Below are positions 1 to 8,469 of a stretch of DNA of 64,000 nt, in pieces. This DNA comes from Rhodovulum sp. P5 (GTDB lineage: Bacteria > Pseudomonadota > Alphaproteobacteria > Rhodobacterales > Rhodobacteraceae), in assembly GCF_002079305.1 (NCBI RefSeq), contig NZ_CP015039.1:2129501-2193500 (forward strand), read 5' to 3'. How positions within the stretch are numbered: the stretch's first letter is position 1; each line of letters opens with the position of its first letter. The notes under the pieces are model-generated. The model was not told where the DNA came from. It was given only the letters and a program-made list of their open reading frames with translations, and did not search any database. The translations under genes and the position numbers were made by a program.

Positions 1-53
1 CGGATCAGCGCCACGTGGTCCTCGATCTCGACGATCAGCGTCTTGTAAGCCAT
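1..53 (-). CDS. Enoyl-CoA hydratase family protein, N-terminal fragment
   Basis: Only the first 17 codons and part of the next are inside the window; the rest lies to the left. The start reads MAYKTLIVEIEDHVALIR, which resembles the opening of enoyl-CoA hydratase/isomerase (crotonase) proteins of Rhodobacterales, where the first strand is followed by a LNRP motif that would lie outside. It would act in fatty acid or related CoA-ester degradation in the cytoplasm. The gene follows mutM on the same strand with 62 bp between them. The call rests on a very short stretch. Confidence 0.6.
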   Translation of the reverse strand, partial: MAYKTLIVEIEDHVALI

Positions 54-115
54 CTTGCTCCGGCCTCCATGTCGTTCGGGGCCGAGTCCTTAGCAGCCTC
101 ACGCCCGCTTTCAAG

Positions 116-967
116 TTATCTTTGGCATTGCGGGCAGTAGAAGCTCGATCGCCCCGACTGCGTGATTCGGGCAATCGTGCCGCCACACCCCGGCGTCAGG
201 CAGGGTCGGCCTTCCTGCGCGTAGACCCGGAAACTGTGCTGGAAATAGCCAAGTTCGCCGTCCGTATGCCGATAGTCACGCAAACTTGACCCACCGGCCG
301 CGATGGCCTCCTCCAACACCGCGCGGATCACCGGAACCAATCGGGCGACCCGCGGCGCGGCGATGCGCCCGGCCTTGCGCCGGGGCGAAATTCCCGCCCG
401 GTGCAGCACCTCGCAGACATAGATGTTGCCCAGGCCCGCCACGATCCGCTGATCCAGCAGCGCCGCCTTGATCGGCGTCATCCGTCCCTTGAGCCGCGCG
501 ACAAGATAGTCCTCGTGAAAAGCATTGCCCAGCGGTTCGGGGCCGAGATCTGCCAGCAGCCAGTGGTCGCCCAGGCGCGCGGTATCGATCAGGTCCATCG
601 CGCCGAAGCGCCGGGCGTCGTTAAAGGTAATCCGTGCCCCCCCGTCCATGTCCAGAACGACATGGTCGTGCTTCTGCGGGGCGGCGACGGGATGGTGGAA
701 CGCCCCGGGCATATCGCCCGAGATCAGCATCCGCCCCGACATGCCCAGATGGATCAACAGCGTCTCCTCGGTGGAAAGCTCCGCAAGGATATATTTCGAC
801 CGCCGCCCGAGCCGCAGCACCCGCGCCCCGGTCAGACGCTCTGCCATGCCTTCGGGCAGGGCCCAACGCAGGTCGGGGCGGTTGACCTGCGCGGCCGCGA
901 TCACCCGCCCCTCCATCACGGGGGCAAGCCCGCGACGCACTGTCTCGACCTCGGGCAATTCGGGCAT
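116..967 (-). CDS. mutM: Formamidopyrimidine-DNA glycosylase (Fpg/MutM)
   Basis: Base-excision repair enzyme that removes oxidised purines such as 8-oxoguanine and nicks the abasic site. The protein begins [14 protein letters not shown], and Pro2 (N-terminal after Met removal) is the catalytic Schiff-base nucleophile of the family. The C-terminus carries the zinc finger, seen as CLTPGC and then YCPQC in the last 30 residues. At about 283 aa the length is normal. ATG at 967 is preferred over an in-frame GTG at 973 because it puts Pro2 in place and lies 8 nt after a GGAGGA ribosome site. Divergent from ubiE. Confidence 0.97.
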   Translation of the reverse strand: MPELPEVETVRRGLAPVMEGRVIAAAQVNRPDLRWALPEGMAERLTGARVLRLGRRSKYILAELSTEETLLIHLGMSGRMLISGDMPGAFHHPVAAPQKHDHVVLDMDGGARITFNDARRFGAMDLIDTARLGDHWLLADLGPEPLGNAFHEDYLVARLKGRMTPIKAALLDQRIVAGLGNIYVCEVLHRAGISPRRKAGRIAAPRVARLVPVIRAVLEEAIAAGGSSLRDYRHTDGELGYFQHSFRVYAQEGRPCLTPGCGGTIARITQSGRSSFYCPQCQR

Positions 968-1054
968 CGGCACTTTCCTCCGGCGCGGGGTGCATTGTAG
1001 TCCCCGACGAGCGCCTTATAAGAAGGCCCGAACAGTACAACGGCAAGGCCACCC

Positions 1055-1807
1055 ATGACCGACACTCAGGATACCACCACGCATTTCGGCTTTCAGACCG
1101 TGTCGGAGTCGGAGAAGGCCGGCATGGTGCACGGTGTCTTTACCCGTGTCGCCTCCCGCTATGACCTGATGAACGACCTGATGTCGGCGGGCATCCATCG
1201 CATCTGGAAAGACGCGATGATGGACTGGCTGGCCCCGCGCCCGCATCAGCGCCTGCTGGACGTGGCCGGCGGCACCGGCGACATCGCCTTCCGTTTCCTC
1301 AGGCGTGCCCCCGGCGCGACCGCGGTCGTCTGCGACATGACCGAGTCGATGCTGATTGAGGGGCAGAAGCGCGCCGATGCCGAGGAACTGGGCGCAAGCC
1401 TTGACTGGGTGGTCGGCGATGCGATGGATCTGCCCTTCGAGGACAACAGCTTCGACGTGGTCACCAACGCCTTCGGCACCCGCAACGTTACCCGGATTCA
1501 GGATTCGCTGACCGAGGGCTATCGCGTGCTGAAACCCGGCGGGCGCATGATGACGCTGGAATTCAGCCAGATGCCCAACCCGATGATGCAGTGGGCCTAT
1601 GACCGCTATTCCTTCAACGTGATCCCGGTCATGGGGCAGGTCGTGGCCAACGACCGGGACAGCTATCAGTACCTCGTTGAATCGATCCGCAAGTTCCCCG
1701 AACAGGAAACCTATGCCGACATGTTCCGGGCCGCGGGGTTCGAGCAGGTGAAATACCGCAACCTGTCGATGGGCATCGCAGCACTGCATTCGGGCTGGAA
1801 GATCTGA
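1055..1807 (+). CDS. ubiE: Ubiquinone/menaquinone C-methyltransferase UbiE
   Basis: SAM-dependent C-methyltransferase of ubiquinone synthesis, 250 aa. The class I methyltransferase SAM loop is seen as [15 protein letters not shown] near residue 70. The family signatures are [18 protein letters not shown] in the N-terminal third and [15 protein letters not shown] near residue 160. The gene is divergent from mutM and directly followed by ubiB, whose likely start codon lies one base after the ubiE stop, so the two form a ubiquinone operon. Confidence 0.97.
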   Translation: MTDTQDTTTHFGFQTVSESEKAGMVHGVFTRVASRYDLMNDLMSAGIHRIWKDAMMDWLAPRPHQRLLDVAGGTGDIAFRFLRRAPGATAVVCDMTESMLIEGQKRADAEELGASLDWVVGDAMDLPFEDNSFDVVTNAFGTRNVTRIQDSLTEGYRVLKPGGRMMTLEFSQMPNPMMQWAYDRYSFNVIPVMGQVVANDRDSYQYLVESIRKFPEQETYADMFRAAGFEQVKYRNLSMGIAALHSGWKI

Positions 1808-1808
1808 G

Positions 1809-3338
1809 TTGCGCGGACCTCACAATATCTGGCGGCTGGTGCAGACACTGGCCACGATGGAGCGCACGGGCGCCAACCGCTTCGTGCTGCAGCAACTGGG
1901 TGCACCGGCCAGCGTCGCGGCCTTGGCCCGCGTGCTTGGCTGGCCACTGAAATGGCTGGGGGAAAAGGGCGACCCGGACCTTCCCCCCACGACCCGAGCG
2001 ATCACCGCGCTTGGCCCGGCCTACATCAAGTTCGGCCAGATCCTGTCGACCCGGCCCGACGTGGTGGGCGACGATCTGGCGGTGCAATTGCGCGTGCTGC
2101 AGGACAAGCTGCCGCCCTTCCCGGTGGAGGTCGCGAAGGCCACGGTCGCGCAGGAACTGGGCCGGCCGGCGGACGAGGTGTTCTCGGAATTCTCCGAACC
2201 GATTGCCGCGGCCTCCATCGCGCAGGTGCACAAGGCGCGCATCGCAGCGACGGGCGAACAGGTCGCCGTGAAGGTCCTGCGCCCGAATGTGGAGCGGGAA
2301 TTCCGCCGCGACATCGACGCCTTCTATTTCGCGGCCTCGACGATCGAGATCCTGGCCCCCTTCTCCCGCCGGCTGCGGCCGACCGACGTGATCGCCCATT
2401 TCGACGGCGTCGTCACGGGAGAGCTTGACCTGCGGATCGAAACCTCGGCCGCGGCGGAATATGCCGCCAATACCGAAGGCGACGCAGGCTTTACCGTGCC
2501 GCGGGTGATCTGGCCGCTGTCGGGCAAGCGGGTGATGACGCTGGGCTGGTGCGAAGGCGTGCCGCTGGGCGACAATGCGGCCATCGATGCCGCGGGCCAC
2601 GACCGGCGCGCCATCGGCGAACGGGTTTTGTCGATGTTCCTGCGCCATGCCCTGCGCGACGGCTTCTTCCACGCCGACATGCACCAGGGCAACATGAAGG
2701 TGGCGCCCAACGGCGACGTGCTGGTGTTCGATTTCGGCATCATGGGGCGGATCGACGAATATACCCGCCGCGTCTATGCCGAGATTCTCTATGGCTTCAT
2801 CCGCCGCGATTATCGCCGGGTGGCCGAGGTGCATTTCGAGGCCGGTTACGTCCCCGCCGACCGCGACATCGACGAATTCGCACAGGCGCTGCGATCCGTG
2901 GGCGAACCGATCTTCGGCATGGAAGCCACCTATATCTCGATGGCGAAGCTTCTGGCCTATCTCTTCGAGGTCACCGAACGCTTCGGCATGGCGACGCGGA
3001 CGGAACTGATCCTGCTGCAGCGGACCATGGTCGTGGTCGAGGGCGTGTCGCGCTCGCTCAACCCCTCGATCAACATCTGGGAAGTCGCCAAGCCCATCGT
3101 CGAGGAATACATCAAGGAAAATATCGGGCCCAAGGCCCTGGCGCGGGATCTGACGCGCACCGCCCGGGTGCTGGCCCGGTTCGGGCCGCGCCTGCCGGAT
3201 CTGGCCGAAGCGGCCCTGATCCAACAGTCGCAGCGCAAGGCCGAACCACCGCGGCCGTCGCGCCTGAAACCCGCGATCTGGATGGGGCTTGGCTCTGCGC
3301 TGACCCTTGCCGTGGTCGGGCTTGTAACGGTTCTCTGA
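1809..3338 (+). CDS. ubiB: Ubiquinone biosynthesis protein UbiB (ABC1/ADCK-type atypical kinase)
   Basis: Membrane-associated atypical kinase/ATPase needed for ubiquinone synthesis, 509 aa. It shows the family KxGQ-type loop (YIKFGQILSTRPD near residue 75), the AAASIAQVH motif and the kinase core FHADMHQGN...VFDFGIMG. The C-terminus ends in a hydrophobic helix (MGLGSALTLAVVGLVTVL), as expected of a membrane anchor. The start is taken as TTG at 1809, giving MRGPHNIWRL, which matches the usual N-terminus of Rhodobacterales UbiB. An internal ATG 16 codons later is possible. Translationally coupled to ubiE. Confidence 0.95.
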   Translation: MRGPHNIWRLVQTLATMERTGANRFVLQQLGAPASVAALARVLGWPLKWLGEKGDPDLPPTTRAITALGPAYIKFGQILSTRPDVVGDDLAVQLRVLQDKLPPFPVEVAKATVAQELGRPADEVFSEFSEPIAAASIAQVHKARIAATGEQVAVKVLRPNVEREFRRDIDAFYFAASTIEILAPFSRRLRPTDVIAHFDGVVTGELDLRIETSAAAEYAANTEGDAGFTVPRVIWPLSGKRVMTLGWCEGVPLGDNAAIDAAGHDRRAIGERVLSMFLRHALRDGFFHADMHQGNMKVAPNGDVLVFDFGIMGRIDEYTRRVYAEILYGFIRRDYRRVAEVHFEAGYVPADRDIDEFAQALRSVGEPIFGMEATYISMAKLLAYLFEVTERFGMATRTELILLQRTMVVVEGVSRSLNPSINIWEVAKPIVEEYIKENIGPKALARDLTRTARVLARFGPRLPDLAEAALIQQSQRKAEPPRPSRLKPAIWMGLGSALTLAVVGLVTVL

Positions 3339-3341
3339 GTG

Positions 3342-3360
3342 GCCGGATCAGACCTCCGGC
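3342..3360. terminator. Hairpin between convergent ubiB and flgD
   Basis: GCCGGA (3342-3347) pairs with TCCGGC (3355-3360) across a 7-nt loop that contains the flgD stop codon. There is no T tract. It is the only candidate terminator between the two convergent operons, so it may act weakly in both directions. Confidence 0.4.
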
Positions 3361-4028
3361 TGCCGCAGGGCAGAAATGTCCGAGGCAGAGGCCTCATCAC
3401 CGCCCGAGAAGACGATGACGATCCCGTCGGAGTCTGACCGCACCTCGGTGATTTCGGCGAAGACCTCGCCCTGCGCTTCGGAGATATGCGCGTCGTCGGC
3501 ATAGCTTTCCACCACGAAGGTATAGCTGCCGGCATCCGCGGTCGTGCCCGCGGTATTGGTGCCGTCCCAGACGACGGGCTCCCCATCGATGCTGATGTCG
3601 AACCGGCTGATTTCGCGGTTGTTTTCATCGCGCACGACCATTTGCGCGCTGTCCGCGGCCGAATCGATTTCCGGAACTACCGAGATCGGCGAGCCATCGA
3701 AATATGCGGCAACCGCGGCGCGGCCTTCCATGCCGACCCAGCCGCCGTATTGGGCAAGACCCGCACCGCCGAGGTTTTCGTTCAGATTCTCCAGAAGCTC
3801 GTTGGACTTCACCTGCTGCTCGACCCCGGAGAAGGTGGCAAGCTGCACGGCGAATTCCTGCGATTCCATCGGGTTCAGCGGGTCCTGATTCTGAAGCTGA
3901 ACGGTCAGCATCGTCAGGAAGGTCTGGAAATCGCTGCTGAGCGCCGAGGAATCATCGGAACTCTGCGTCGTGCTGGTGGTGCTTGTGCTCGTGGTCGTGC
4001 TGGCAGTCGTGGTGGAAACGCTGTCCAT
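3348..4028 (-). CDS. flgD: Flagellar hook assembly (hook cap) protein FlgD
   Basis: Scaffold that caps the growing hook and is exported by the flagellar type III system. The 226-aa protein starts with a Ser/Thr-rich segment, followed by the conserved FlgD core seen as FLTMLTVQLQNQDPLNPMESQ broken by no gap near residues 38-58. The C-terminal half is the FLG-D Ig/tudor-like region (VWDGTNTAG, GSYTFVVES). ATG at 4028 is chosen because it lies after AGAAGGAG and gives a normal length; the frame is open for a further 63 codons upstream, but that part overlaps the fliK end. It follows fliK with 13 bp between them. Confidence 0.93.
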   Translation of the reverse strand: MDSVSTTTASTTTSTSTTSTTQSSDDSSALSSDFQTFLTMLTVQLQNQDPLNPMESQEFAVQLATFSGVEQQVKSNELLENLNENLGGAGLAQYGGWVGMEGRAAVAAYFDGSPISVVPEIDSAADSAQMVVRDENNREISRFDISIDGEPVVWDGTNTAGTTADAGSYTFVVESYADDAHISEAQGEVFAEITEVRSDSDGIVIVFSGGDEASASDISALRQPEV

Positions 4029-4041
4029 TGCTTCGCTCCTT

Positions 4042-5865
4042 CTAAAGCCTGAGGTCGAGACCGGACGACGTTCCGGTTGCCGAGTCTCGTCGTTGTGTCC
4101 CGGCCTCTGCGACCATGTCCGCAACACGATCACCCTCGCCGCCATTGTCGGACGAACCGTCCGCCGTGTGCCGTTCACCGGTGTTCCCGAAATCCAGCAC
4201 GACCTCGCCGTAGCCAAGCTCGCGCATTGCGTCGTTCAGCATCTCGGCGTGGCGACGCATCAGGTCGAGCGTTTCGGGTCGTTCCGCGTTGATGGTGACG
4301 GTGATCCCGCTGTCCCCGGGGTTCAGGGTCAGGCGCACGCGGCCCAGTTCCTCTGGGCTGAGCGTCAGTTCGACGGAACCATCGGTGGTCCGGTGCAGTG
4401 CCTCGGCAAGCTGGCGCATCGCGGGCCGCGGGGCCTCGGCAAGCGGCGGGTTCGGCAACTGGCTGAGCCGCGCGGATTCGGTCGACCGCTGTTCGACGCC
4501 GCTTGCCTCCACCGACTGCAAGGCATCGCCAACCGCGGTGTCCACGGCGGCCGCACTGCGACCGTTTTCAAAGGCCATGCGCGCATCGGCGATGTCAGAG
4601 GCCGCCGGGCGTGCCGCGGCGGATTGGGCGGTCTCGGTGTCCGCACGAACGGTCCCCGTCTGCGCGCGGCGCAGCGCGGCCACATCCTCGGGAATGTCGG
4701 CCTCCCTTTCCGCCCGCGTCACCGAAGCCCGGGCCTCGCGATAGGCGCTGCCGGCTTGAGCCGTCATCTCGCCAGCAACACGCGTCTCGGCCGCAACGGC
4801 ACCTGCGGGCGCCTGAGGCAGCGTGGTTTGCGCGGGGGCCGATTGGGTGGACGACGAGGCGGATGTCTCGGTCGGGGCCGCGGTGGTTTGGGCGGCCTGC
4901 AGCGGGTCAACACCGGCTTGGGGCGTCGCCGATTGGGGGGCGACAGCCTGAGCGGCCAATGGCTGTGCCGGCGCCGGCTGCGGGGCCGCAGCCTGGGCGG
5001 ACAACGGCTGGCTTGGCAAGGATTGGGGCGCGGCCCCTTGGGCGGTCGGTCCGGCCGCCTGTGCCGTCGCGCCCTCTGTCGATGTGGCAGACAAGACCGC
5101 CGGCATCGACGCCCCGACCCCGCCAGCGGGCACAACGCCCGGCCTCTGACCAAGGGCGGCGTCGCCTGCAGTGGTCTGCAATGGGGCCGTTTGCACGACT
5201 CCTGACCCATTCTCGGCCGGCACGGACGCAAGGCCAAGCTTGGGCGCCATCGCATCGACGGCAGATGCACCGCCCGATGTAACCGCGGGCATCACGGCCC
5301 CGATATCGGTGGTCCGCAGGTCGACAACGCTGGGCGCAGTCGAGCCTTGAGCCGCGCCACCGCGTACCGTATCGACGATTGCGGCCTGATCGGTTGCGGC
5401 GATCTCACCGGTGGCAAGCGCAATTGCATCACCTGTCGCGCCGATGTCCGCCCCGTCAGAGGTCGGCAGAGCCGAGCCCTCCCCCGCCGCCGCATCATCG
5501 ACGGCAATCACACGGGGCGGGACCGAGCCGGTTTGCGCGCCCGGATACCCCTGGGTTCCGGGCCAGAGCATGTAGGGCGCCGCGATGTAGGAGGGCTGTT
5601 TCGACGAGGCGGCCGCCGTATCATCGGCTGCGCCGGTGTCCTGCGCAGCCGTTTCCGGGTCTGCATCGGGGGGCTGCGCGGCCTCGGTGGATTGATCCGA
5701 CGTCTTGTCGCCGCCTTGTCCACGGCCTGCGCTGGCGGCCTTGGCGGTTCCCGAAAAGACGGACTGGAACGGCTCCGTCCCGGACTCGGGCGAGGATGCA
5801 CCGCTACGGGTGCTGTCGGAGGTGAGCGGGGCGGCCGAGGGGCCAAGAGGAGGAAGAGCTTGCAT
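4042..5865 (-). CDS. fliK: Flagellar hook-length control protein FliK
   Basis: Molecular ruler that sets hook length and switches export specificity. The 607-aa protein is mostly low-complexity Ala/Gln/Pro/Thr sequence, as is usual for the ruler part. It ends with the conserved Flg_hook domain at about residues 480-565, seen as GSVELTLSPEELGRVRLTL and then MRRHAEMLNDAMRELGY, followed by a polar tail. A degenerate Ala-Gln-Pro repeat sits in the middle. First gene of the fliK-flgD operon and divergent from the flgJ-type gene. It cannot be FlgE or FlgD because it has no rod/hook N-terminal signature. Confidence 0.9.
   Translation of the reverse strand: MQALPPLGPSAAPLTSDSTRSGASSPESGTEPFQSVFSGTAKAASAGRGQGGDKTSDQSTEAAQPPDADPETAAQDTGAADDTAAASSKQPSYIAAPYMLWPGTQGYPGAQTGSVPPRVIAVDDAAAGEGSALPTSDGADIGATGDAIALATGEIAATDQAAIVDTVRGGAAQGSTAPSVVDLRTTDIGAVMPAVTSGGASAVDAMAPKLGLASVPAENGSGVVQTAPLQTTAGDAALGQRPGVVPAGGVGASMPAVLSATSTEGATAQAAGPTAQGAAPQSLPSQPLSAQAAAPQPAPAQPLAAQAVAPQSATPQAGVDPLQAAQTTAAPTETSASSSTQSAPAQTTLPQAPAGAVAAETRVAGEMTAQAGSAYREARASVTRAEREADIPEDVAALRRAQTGTVRADTETAQSAAARPAASDIADARMAFENGRSAAAVDTAVGDALQSVEASGVEQRSTESARLSQLPNPPLAEAPRPAMRQLAEALHRTTDGSVELTLSPEELGRVRLTLNPGDSGITVTINAERPETLDLMRRHAEMLNDAMRELGYGEVVLDFGNTGERHTADGSSDNGGEGDRVADMVAEAGTQRRDSATGTSSGLDLRL
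4915..5045 (-). repeat. Degenerate Ala-Gln-Pro repeat inside fliK
   Basis: The encoded protein cycles through units such as QPLSAQAAAPQ, QPLAAQAVAPQ and QSATPQAG. Copies of about 14 residues have diverged at the DNA level. Such segments are expected to be extended and disordered in the ruler part of FliK. Confidence 0.5.
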
Positions 5866-5916
5866 GCGATACGCCGGACTTCTGCCACAGTTCGCATCCA
5901 GATGACCGAAAACCGG

Positions 5917-5931
5917 TTACCGATTCTTTAC
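5917..5931. promoter_or_regulatory. Direct repeat TTAC-N7-TTAC, CtrA-like variant
   Basis: In the 116-bp divergent gap between fliK and the flgJ-type gene the sequence reads TTACCGATTCTTTAC, two TTAC boxes with a 7-bp spacer. The geometry equals the CtrA consensus TTAA-N7-TTAA, with one mismatch in each half. A related TTACCGTTTCT occurs upstream of flgB at 11047. Binding is inferred only. Confidence 0.35.
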
Positions 5932-5981
5932 CGACGAGCCGCGATAAATGGAAAAACGACTCGCAGTTTAGGAAACTCGGC

Positions 5982-6275
5982 ATGATCTCACCTTTGAATG
6001 CGACCTCCGCCGCGCCCGTCACGCAAAGCGCGGCCAACAAGGAAATGAAATTGCGTGAGATGGCGGAAAAGCTGGAAACGCAATTCCTGGCCGAAATGCT
6101 GAAACATGCCGGTGCCGGAGAAGCGCGCGGCGAATTCGGCGGTGGCGCGGGCGAAGAGCAGTTCACATCCTTCCTGCGCGAGGCGCAGGCACAGGAAATG
6201 GTCAAGGCTGGCGGGCTCGGCCTGTCCGAATTCATATTCGAAGCATTGAAGGAGCGTATGGATGACGCTGGATAA
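5982..6275 (+). CDS. flgJ: Rod-binding protein, FlgJ N-terminal domain type
   Basis: A 97-aa protein equal to the N-terminal rod-binding/rod-cap domain of FlgJ, without the C-terminal muramidase domain of enterobacterial FlgJ. The core helix reads KLETQFLAEMLKHAG, followed by GAGEEQFTSFLREAQAQEM, the usual pattern of this family. It would help rod assembly in the periplasm. Alphaproteobacteria often have this short form. The end overlaps the flgN-like gene by 14 bp, so the two are translationally coupled. Confidence 0.85.
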   Translation: MISPLNATSAAPVTQSAANKEMKLREMAEKLETQFLAEMLKHAGAGEARGEFGGGAGEEQFTSFLREAQAQEMVKAGGLGLSEFIFEALKERMDDAG

Positions 6276-6606
6276 GGCAGACGAGATCGCGGACGTTCTG
6301 GAACGCGAACGGGTTGCGCTGCGCAACGCCGACTTCAAGTCGCTGAACAAGCTGAGCGATGAAAAGGAAAGGCTGTTTGCCGATCTCGGCGACACGCCCT
6401 TCGCCGATGCCGAAACGCTGAAGCGGCTGCTTGACATGGCCAAGCGCAACGAAACGCTGCTGGACGCGGTCCGCCGGGGCATCGACAGCGCCGCGCAAAG
6501 GCTGAAACGCCTGCGCGAACCGGCCGAACCCCTGGACACCTATAGCCAGACCGGACAGCGCACGCGCCTCGACGCCACGAAAAGGTCCCTCACGCGCCGC
6601 GCTTGA
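6262..6606 (+). CDS. FlgN-like flagellar export chaperone (putative)
   Basis: A 114-aa, all-helical, highly charged protein (ADEIADVLERERVALRNADF near the start, AKRNETLLDAVRRGIDSA in the middle). Size, helix content and position just after the flgJ-type gene fit the FlgN family, which binds the junction proteins FlgK and FlgL before export; both are encoded at 30613-33387. The match is by pattern and context rather than a diagnostic motif, so it could also be another small flagellar chaperone. Confidence 0.6.
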   Translation: MTLDKADEIADVLERERVALRNADFKSLNKLSDEKERLFADLGDTPFADAETLKRLLDMAKRNETLLDAVRRGIDSAAQRLKRLREPAEPLDTYSQTGQRTRLDATKRSLTRRA

Positions 6607-6755
6607 TCCCCATTTTAGACAAACACGACGCTTACCGTCCTTCCTCGTTAGGCGTTGTTTTACCTCGGACTGAAAGGTTCGGGACGCGTCCGGAAAAGCC
6701 GGGCGGCACGGCGCGGGAAACCCCGCCTCCCGTATGGGTCAGAACGCCTGAACAT

Positions 6756-6798
6756 GCCGCCAAATGCGGCGCTGAAACCCCATGGCGCAAAGCGCCGT
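6756..6798 (+). promoter_or_regulatory. Two small hairpins in the flagellin mRNA leader
   Basis: GCCGC-CAAAT-GCGGC (6756-6770) and GGCGC-AAA-GCGCC (6784-6796, extendable by an A-T and a T-G pair to 6782-6798) lie just before the fliC ribosome site AGGAAGG at 6804-6810. In Caulobacter the FlbT protein controls flagellin through the mRNA leader; flbT lies 0.5 kb downstream here. A role as an FlbT or translation-control site is inference. The remaining 6607-6755 shows no gene and no clear sigma factor site. Confidence 0.4.
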
Positions 6799-6817
6799 AC
6801 ACTAGGAAGGACCACAC

Positions 6818-8011
6818 ATGTCCAGCATTCTGACGAACTCCAGCGCAATGGTTGCCCTGAAAACCCTGCGCAGCATCAACTCCGGTCTGAACAGCACCCA
6901 AAGCGAAATCTCGACCGGCAAGTCGATCTCGTCGGCGAAAGACAACTCTGCCGTCTGGGCCATCTCGAAAGTGATGGAATCGGACGTGACCGGCTTCGAC
7001 GCCGTTGCCACCAGCCTGCAAACCGGCGGTGCGATGGTGTCCGTGGCCCGTACGGCCGTTGAATCGATCACCGAAGACCTTCAGGCGATCAAGGAAAAGA
7101 TCATCGCGGGTCAGGACCCGTCGGCTGACACCGGCAAACTGGACAACGAGATCACCGAACTCGTGTCCATGATCGAATCGAAGATCAGCGGCGCCCAGTT
7201 CAACGGCGTCAACCTGCTCAGCTCGGGCGGCACCGAATCGATCCTCGGCTCGATCGACCGTTCCGGCACCGCGGTGACCACCAACACGATCACCGTGAAC
7301 CACCAGAACATGTCGACGGCTGCTGCCGCCGCGGCTGCCGGTAACCTTGCCGCCGGTACCAACGCCACCCTGCTCGACGTGGCTGGTAACAGCGACGTTG
7401 CTGCCGCGGTGATCGCGGGCGGCGGGTCTGAAGGTTTCGCGCTGACCGGCATGGTTGCCGGCAACACGATCACCATGGCCATCGACGACCGTAGCTTCAG
7501 CTACACCGTCACCACGGCCGACACCGCCTCCGGTTCGGACGTGAACGAGATCGCCATCGCGAACCTCTACTCGCAGGTCATGAACTCCGGCATGTCCGGC
7601 ATCACGGCCGTCTACGACCCGGCTTCGGCCGCTGCCGACCTGACCATCCAGGCCGCTGCCGGTCTGGATCGTTCGCTCAGCGTTGCGATCACCGACGACG
7701 GTTCCGGGGCGCTTGGCGGCCTGAGCGGCTTCAGCACCAGCGGCACCGTCGCGCAGGTTGAAGCGTTCATCAACGGCGCAATCGATGCGGCGGCTGCCCT
7801 TGGTGCATCCGAATCCCGGATCGAAAGCCAGACCGAGTTCGTGAAGAACCTGTCGGACTCCCTGAAAACCGGTATCGGCGCGCTGGTCGATGCCGACATG
7901 GAAGAGGCTTCGGCCAAACTCCAGGCTCTGCAGGTTCAGCAGCAGCTGGCCACCCAGTCGCTGTCGATCGCGAACCAGGGTCCGCAGAACCTTCTGTCTC
8001 TGTTCCGCTAA
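6818..8011 (+). CDS. fliC: Flagellin
   Basis: Filament subunit, 397 aa. The N-terminal D0/D1 coiled-coil part (residues 1-140) contains TGKSISSAKDNSAVWAIS and SKISGAQFNGVNLL. The C-terminal D0 part ends QQQLATQSLSIANQGPQNLL and then SLFR, the standard flagellin ends. Between them lies a variable domain of about 180 residues rich in Ala, Gly and Thr, including a run of seven Ala, presumably surface exposed. It has a strong AGGAAGG ribosome site and its own terminator at 8020. It is followed by flaF and flbT, its likely regulators. Confidence 0.97.
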   Translation: MSSILTNSSAMVALKTLRSINSGLNSTQSEISTGKSISSAKDNSAVWAISKVMESDVTGFDAVATSLQTGGAMVSVARTAVESITEDLQAIKEKIIAGQDPSADTGKLDNEITELVSMIESKISGAQFNGVNLLSSGGTESILGSIDRSGTAVTTNTITVNHQNMSTAAAAAAAGNLAAGTNATLLDVAGNSDVAAAVIAGGGSEGFALTGMVAGNTITMAIDDRSFSYTVTTADTASGSDVNEIAIANLYSQVMNSGMSGITAVYDPASAAADLTIQAAAGLDRSLSVAITDDGSGALGGLSGFSTSGTVAQVEAFINGAIDAAAALGASESRIESQTEFVKNLSDSLKTGIGALVDADMEEASAKLQALQVQQQLATQSLSIANQGPQNLLSLFR

Positions 8012-8019
8012 GTCGGATC

Positions 8020-8048
8020 GGGCCGGGGCTGAACGCCCCGGCCCCTTT
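8020..8048 (+). terminator. Strong hairpin terminator after fliC
   Basis: GGGCCGGGGC (8020-8029) and GCCCCGGCCC (8035-8044) form a perfect 10-bp stem with a TGAAC loop, followed by CTTTCC. It would uncouple high flagellin transcription from flaF-flbT, or make flaF-flbT depend on read-through. Confidence 0.8.
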
Positions 8049-8088
8049 CCTGATGGCAAAAAGCTATTCGTGAATGGAAGGACAGACC

Positions 8089-8469
8089 GTGAACGCCCTG
8101 CAAATGGCCCAACAGGCCTATTCCGCCCCCGCACAGAACCAGACGCGCAGCCCGCGCGCGACCGAATACGCCGCTTTCGCCCGGATTACCGCCCGGCTGA
8201 AGTCGGCCCACGAAGCTGGCCGCGACGCCTTTCCGGCGTTGGCCGCGGCCCTGACCGAAAACCGCAAGCTCTGGCGCATACTGGCCATCGACGTGGCCGA
8301 CAGGGATAACGCCCTGCCCCCGCCGTTGCGCGCCCAGATCTTCTATCTCTACGAGTTCACCGATCAGCACTCTGCCAAGGTGCTGAAGCAGCAGGCCGAT
8401 GCCGGCCCCCTGATCGAGATCAACACCGCCATCATGCGTGGCCTCCGAAGCGCAGAGAGGGTGTCATGA
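8089..8469 (+). CDS. flaF: Flagellar biosynthesis regulator FlaF
   Basis: About 126 aa, needed for flagellin synthesis or secretion in alphaproteobacteria. It shows the FlaF pattern MNALQMAQQAYS at the start and then ATEYAAFARITARL, ENRKLWRILAIDVAD and LRAQIFYLYEFT. The start is taken as GTG at 8089 because AAGGA lies 6 nt before it and the product then begins in the family's usual way; an ATG at 8074 would add five residues without a good ribosome site. The last four bases overlap flbT. Confidence 0.92.
   Translation: MNALQMAQQAYSAPAQNQTRSPRATEYAAFARITARLKSAHEAGRDAFPALAAALTENRKLWRILAIDVADRDNALPPPLRAQIFYLYEFTDQHSAKVLKQQADAGPLIEINTAIMRGLRSAERVS

Noticed and set aside
6607..6755. Sigma-28 or sigma-54 promoter for fliC
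   Set aside because: I looked for TAAAG/GCCGATAA-type and TGGC-N9-TTGC-type boxes and found none good enough to call. TTAG-N7-TTTA at 6648-6662 has two mismatches to the CtrA site.
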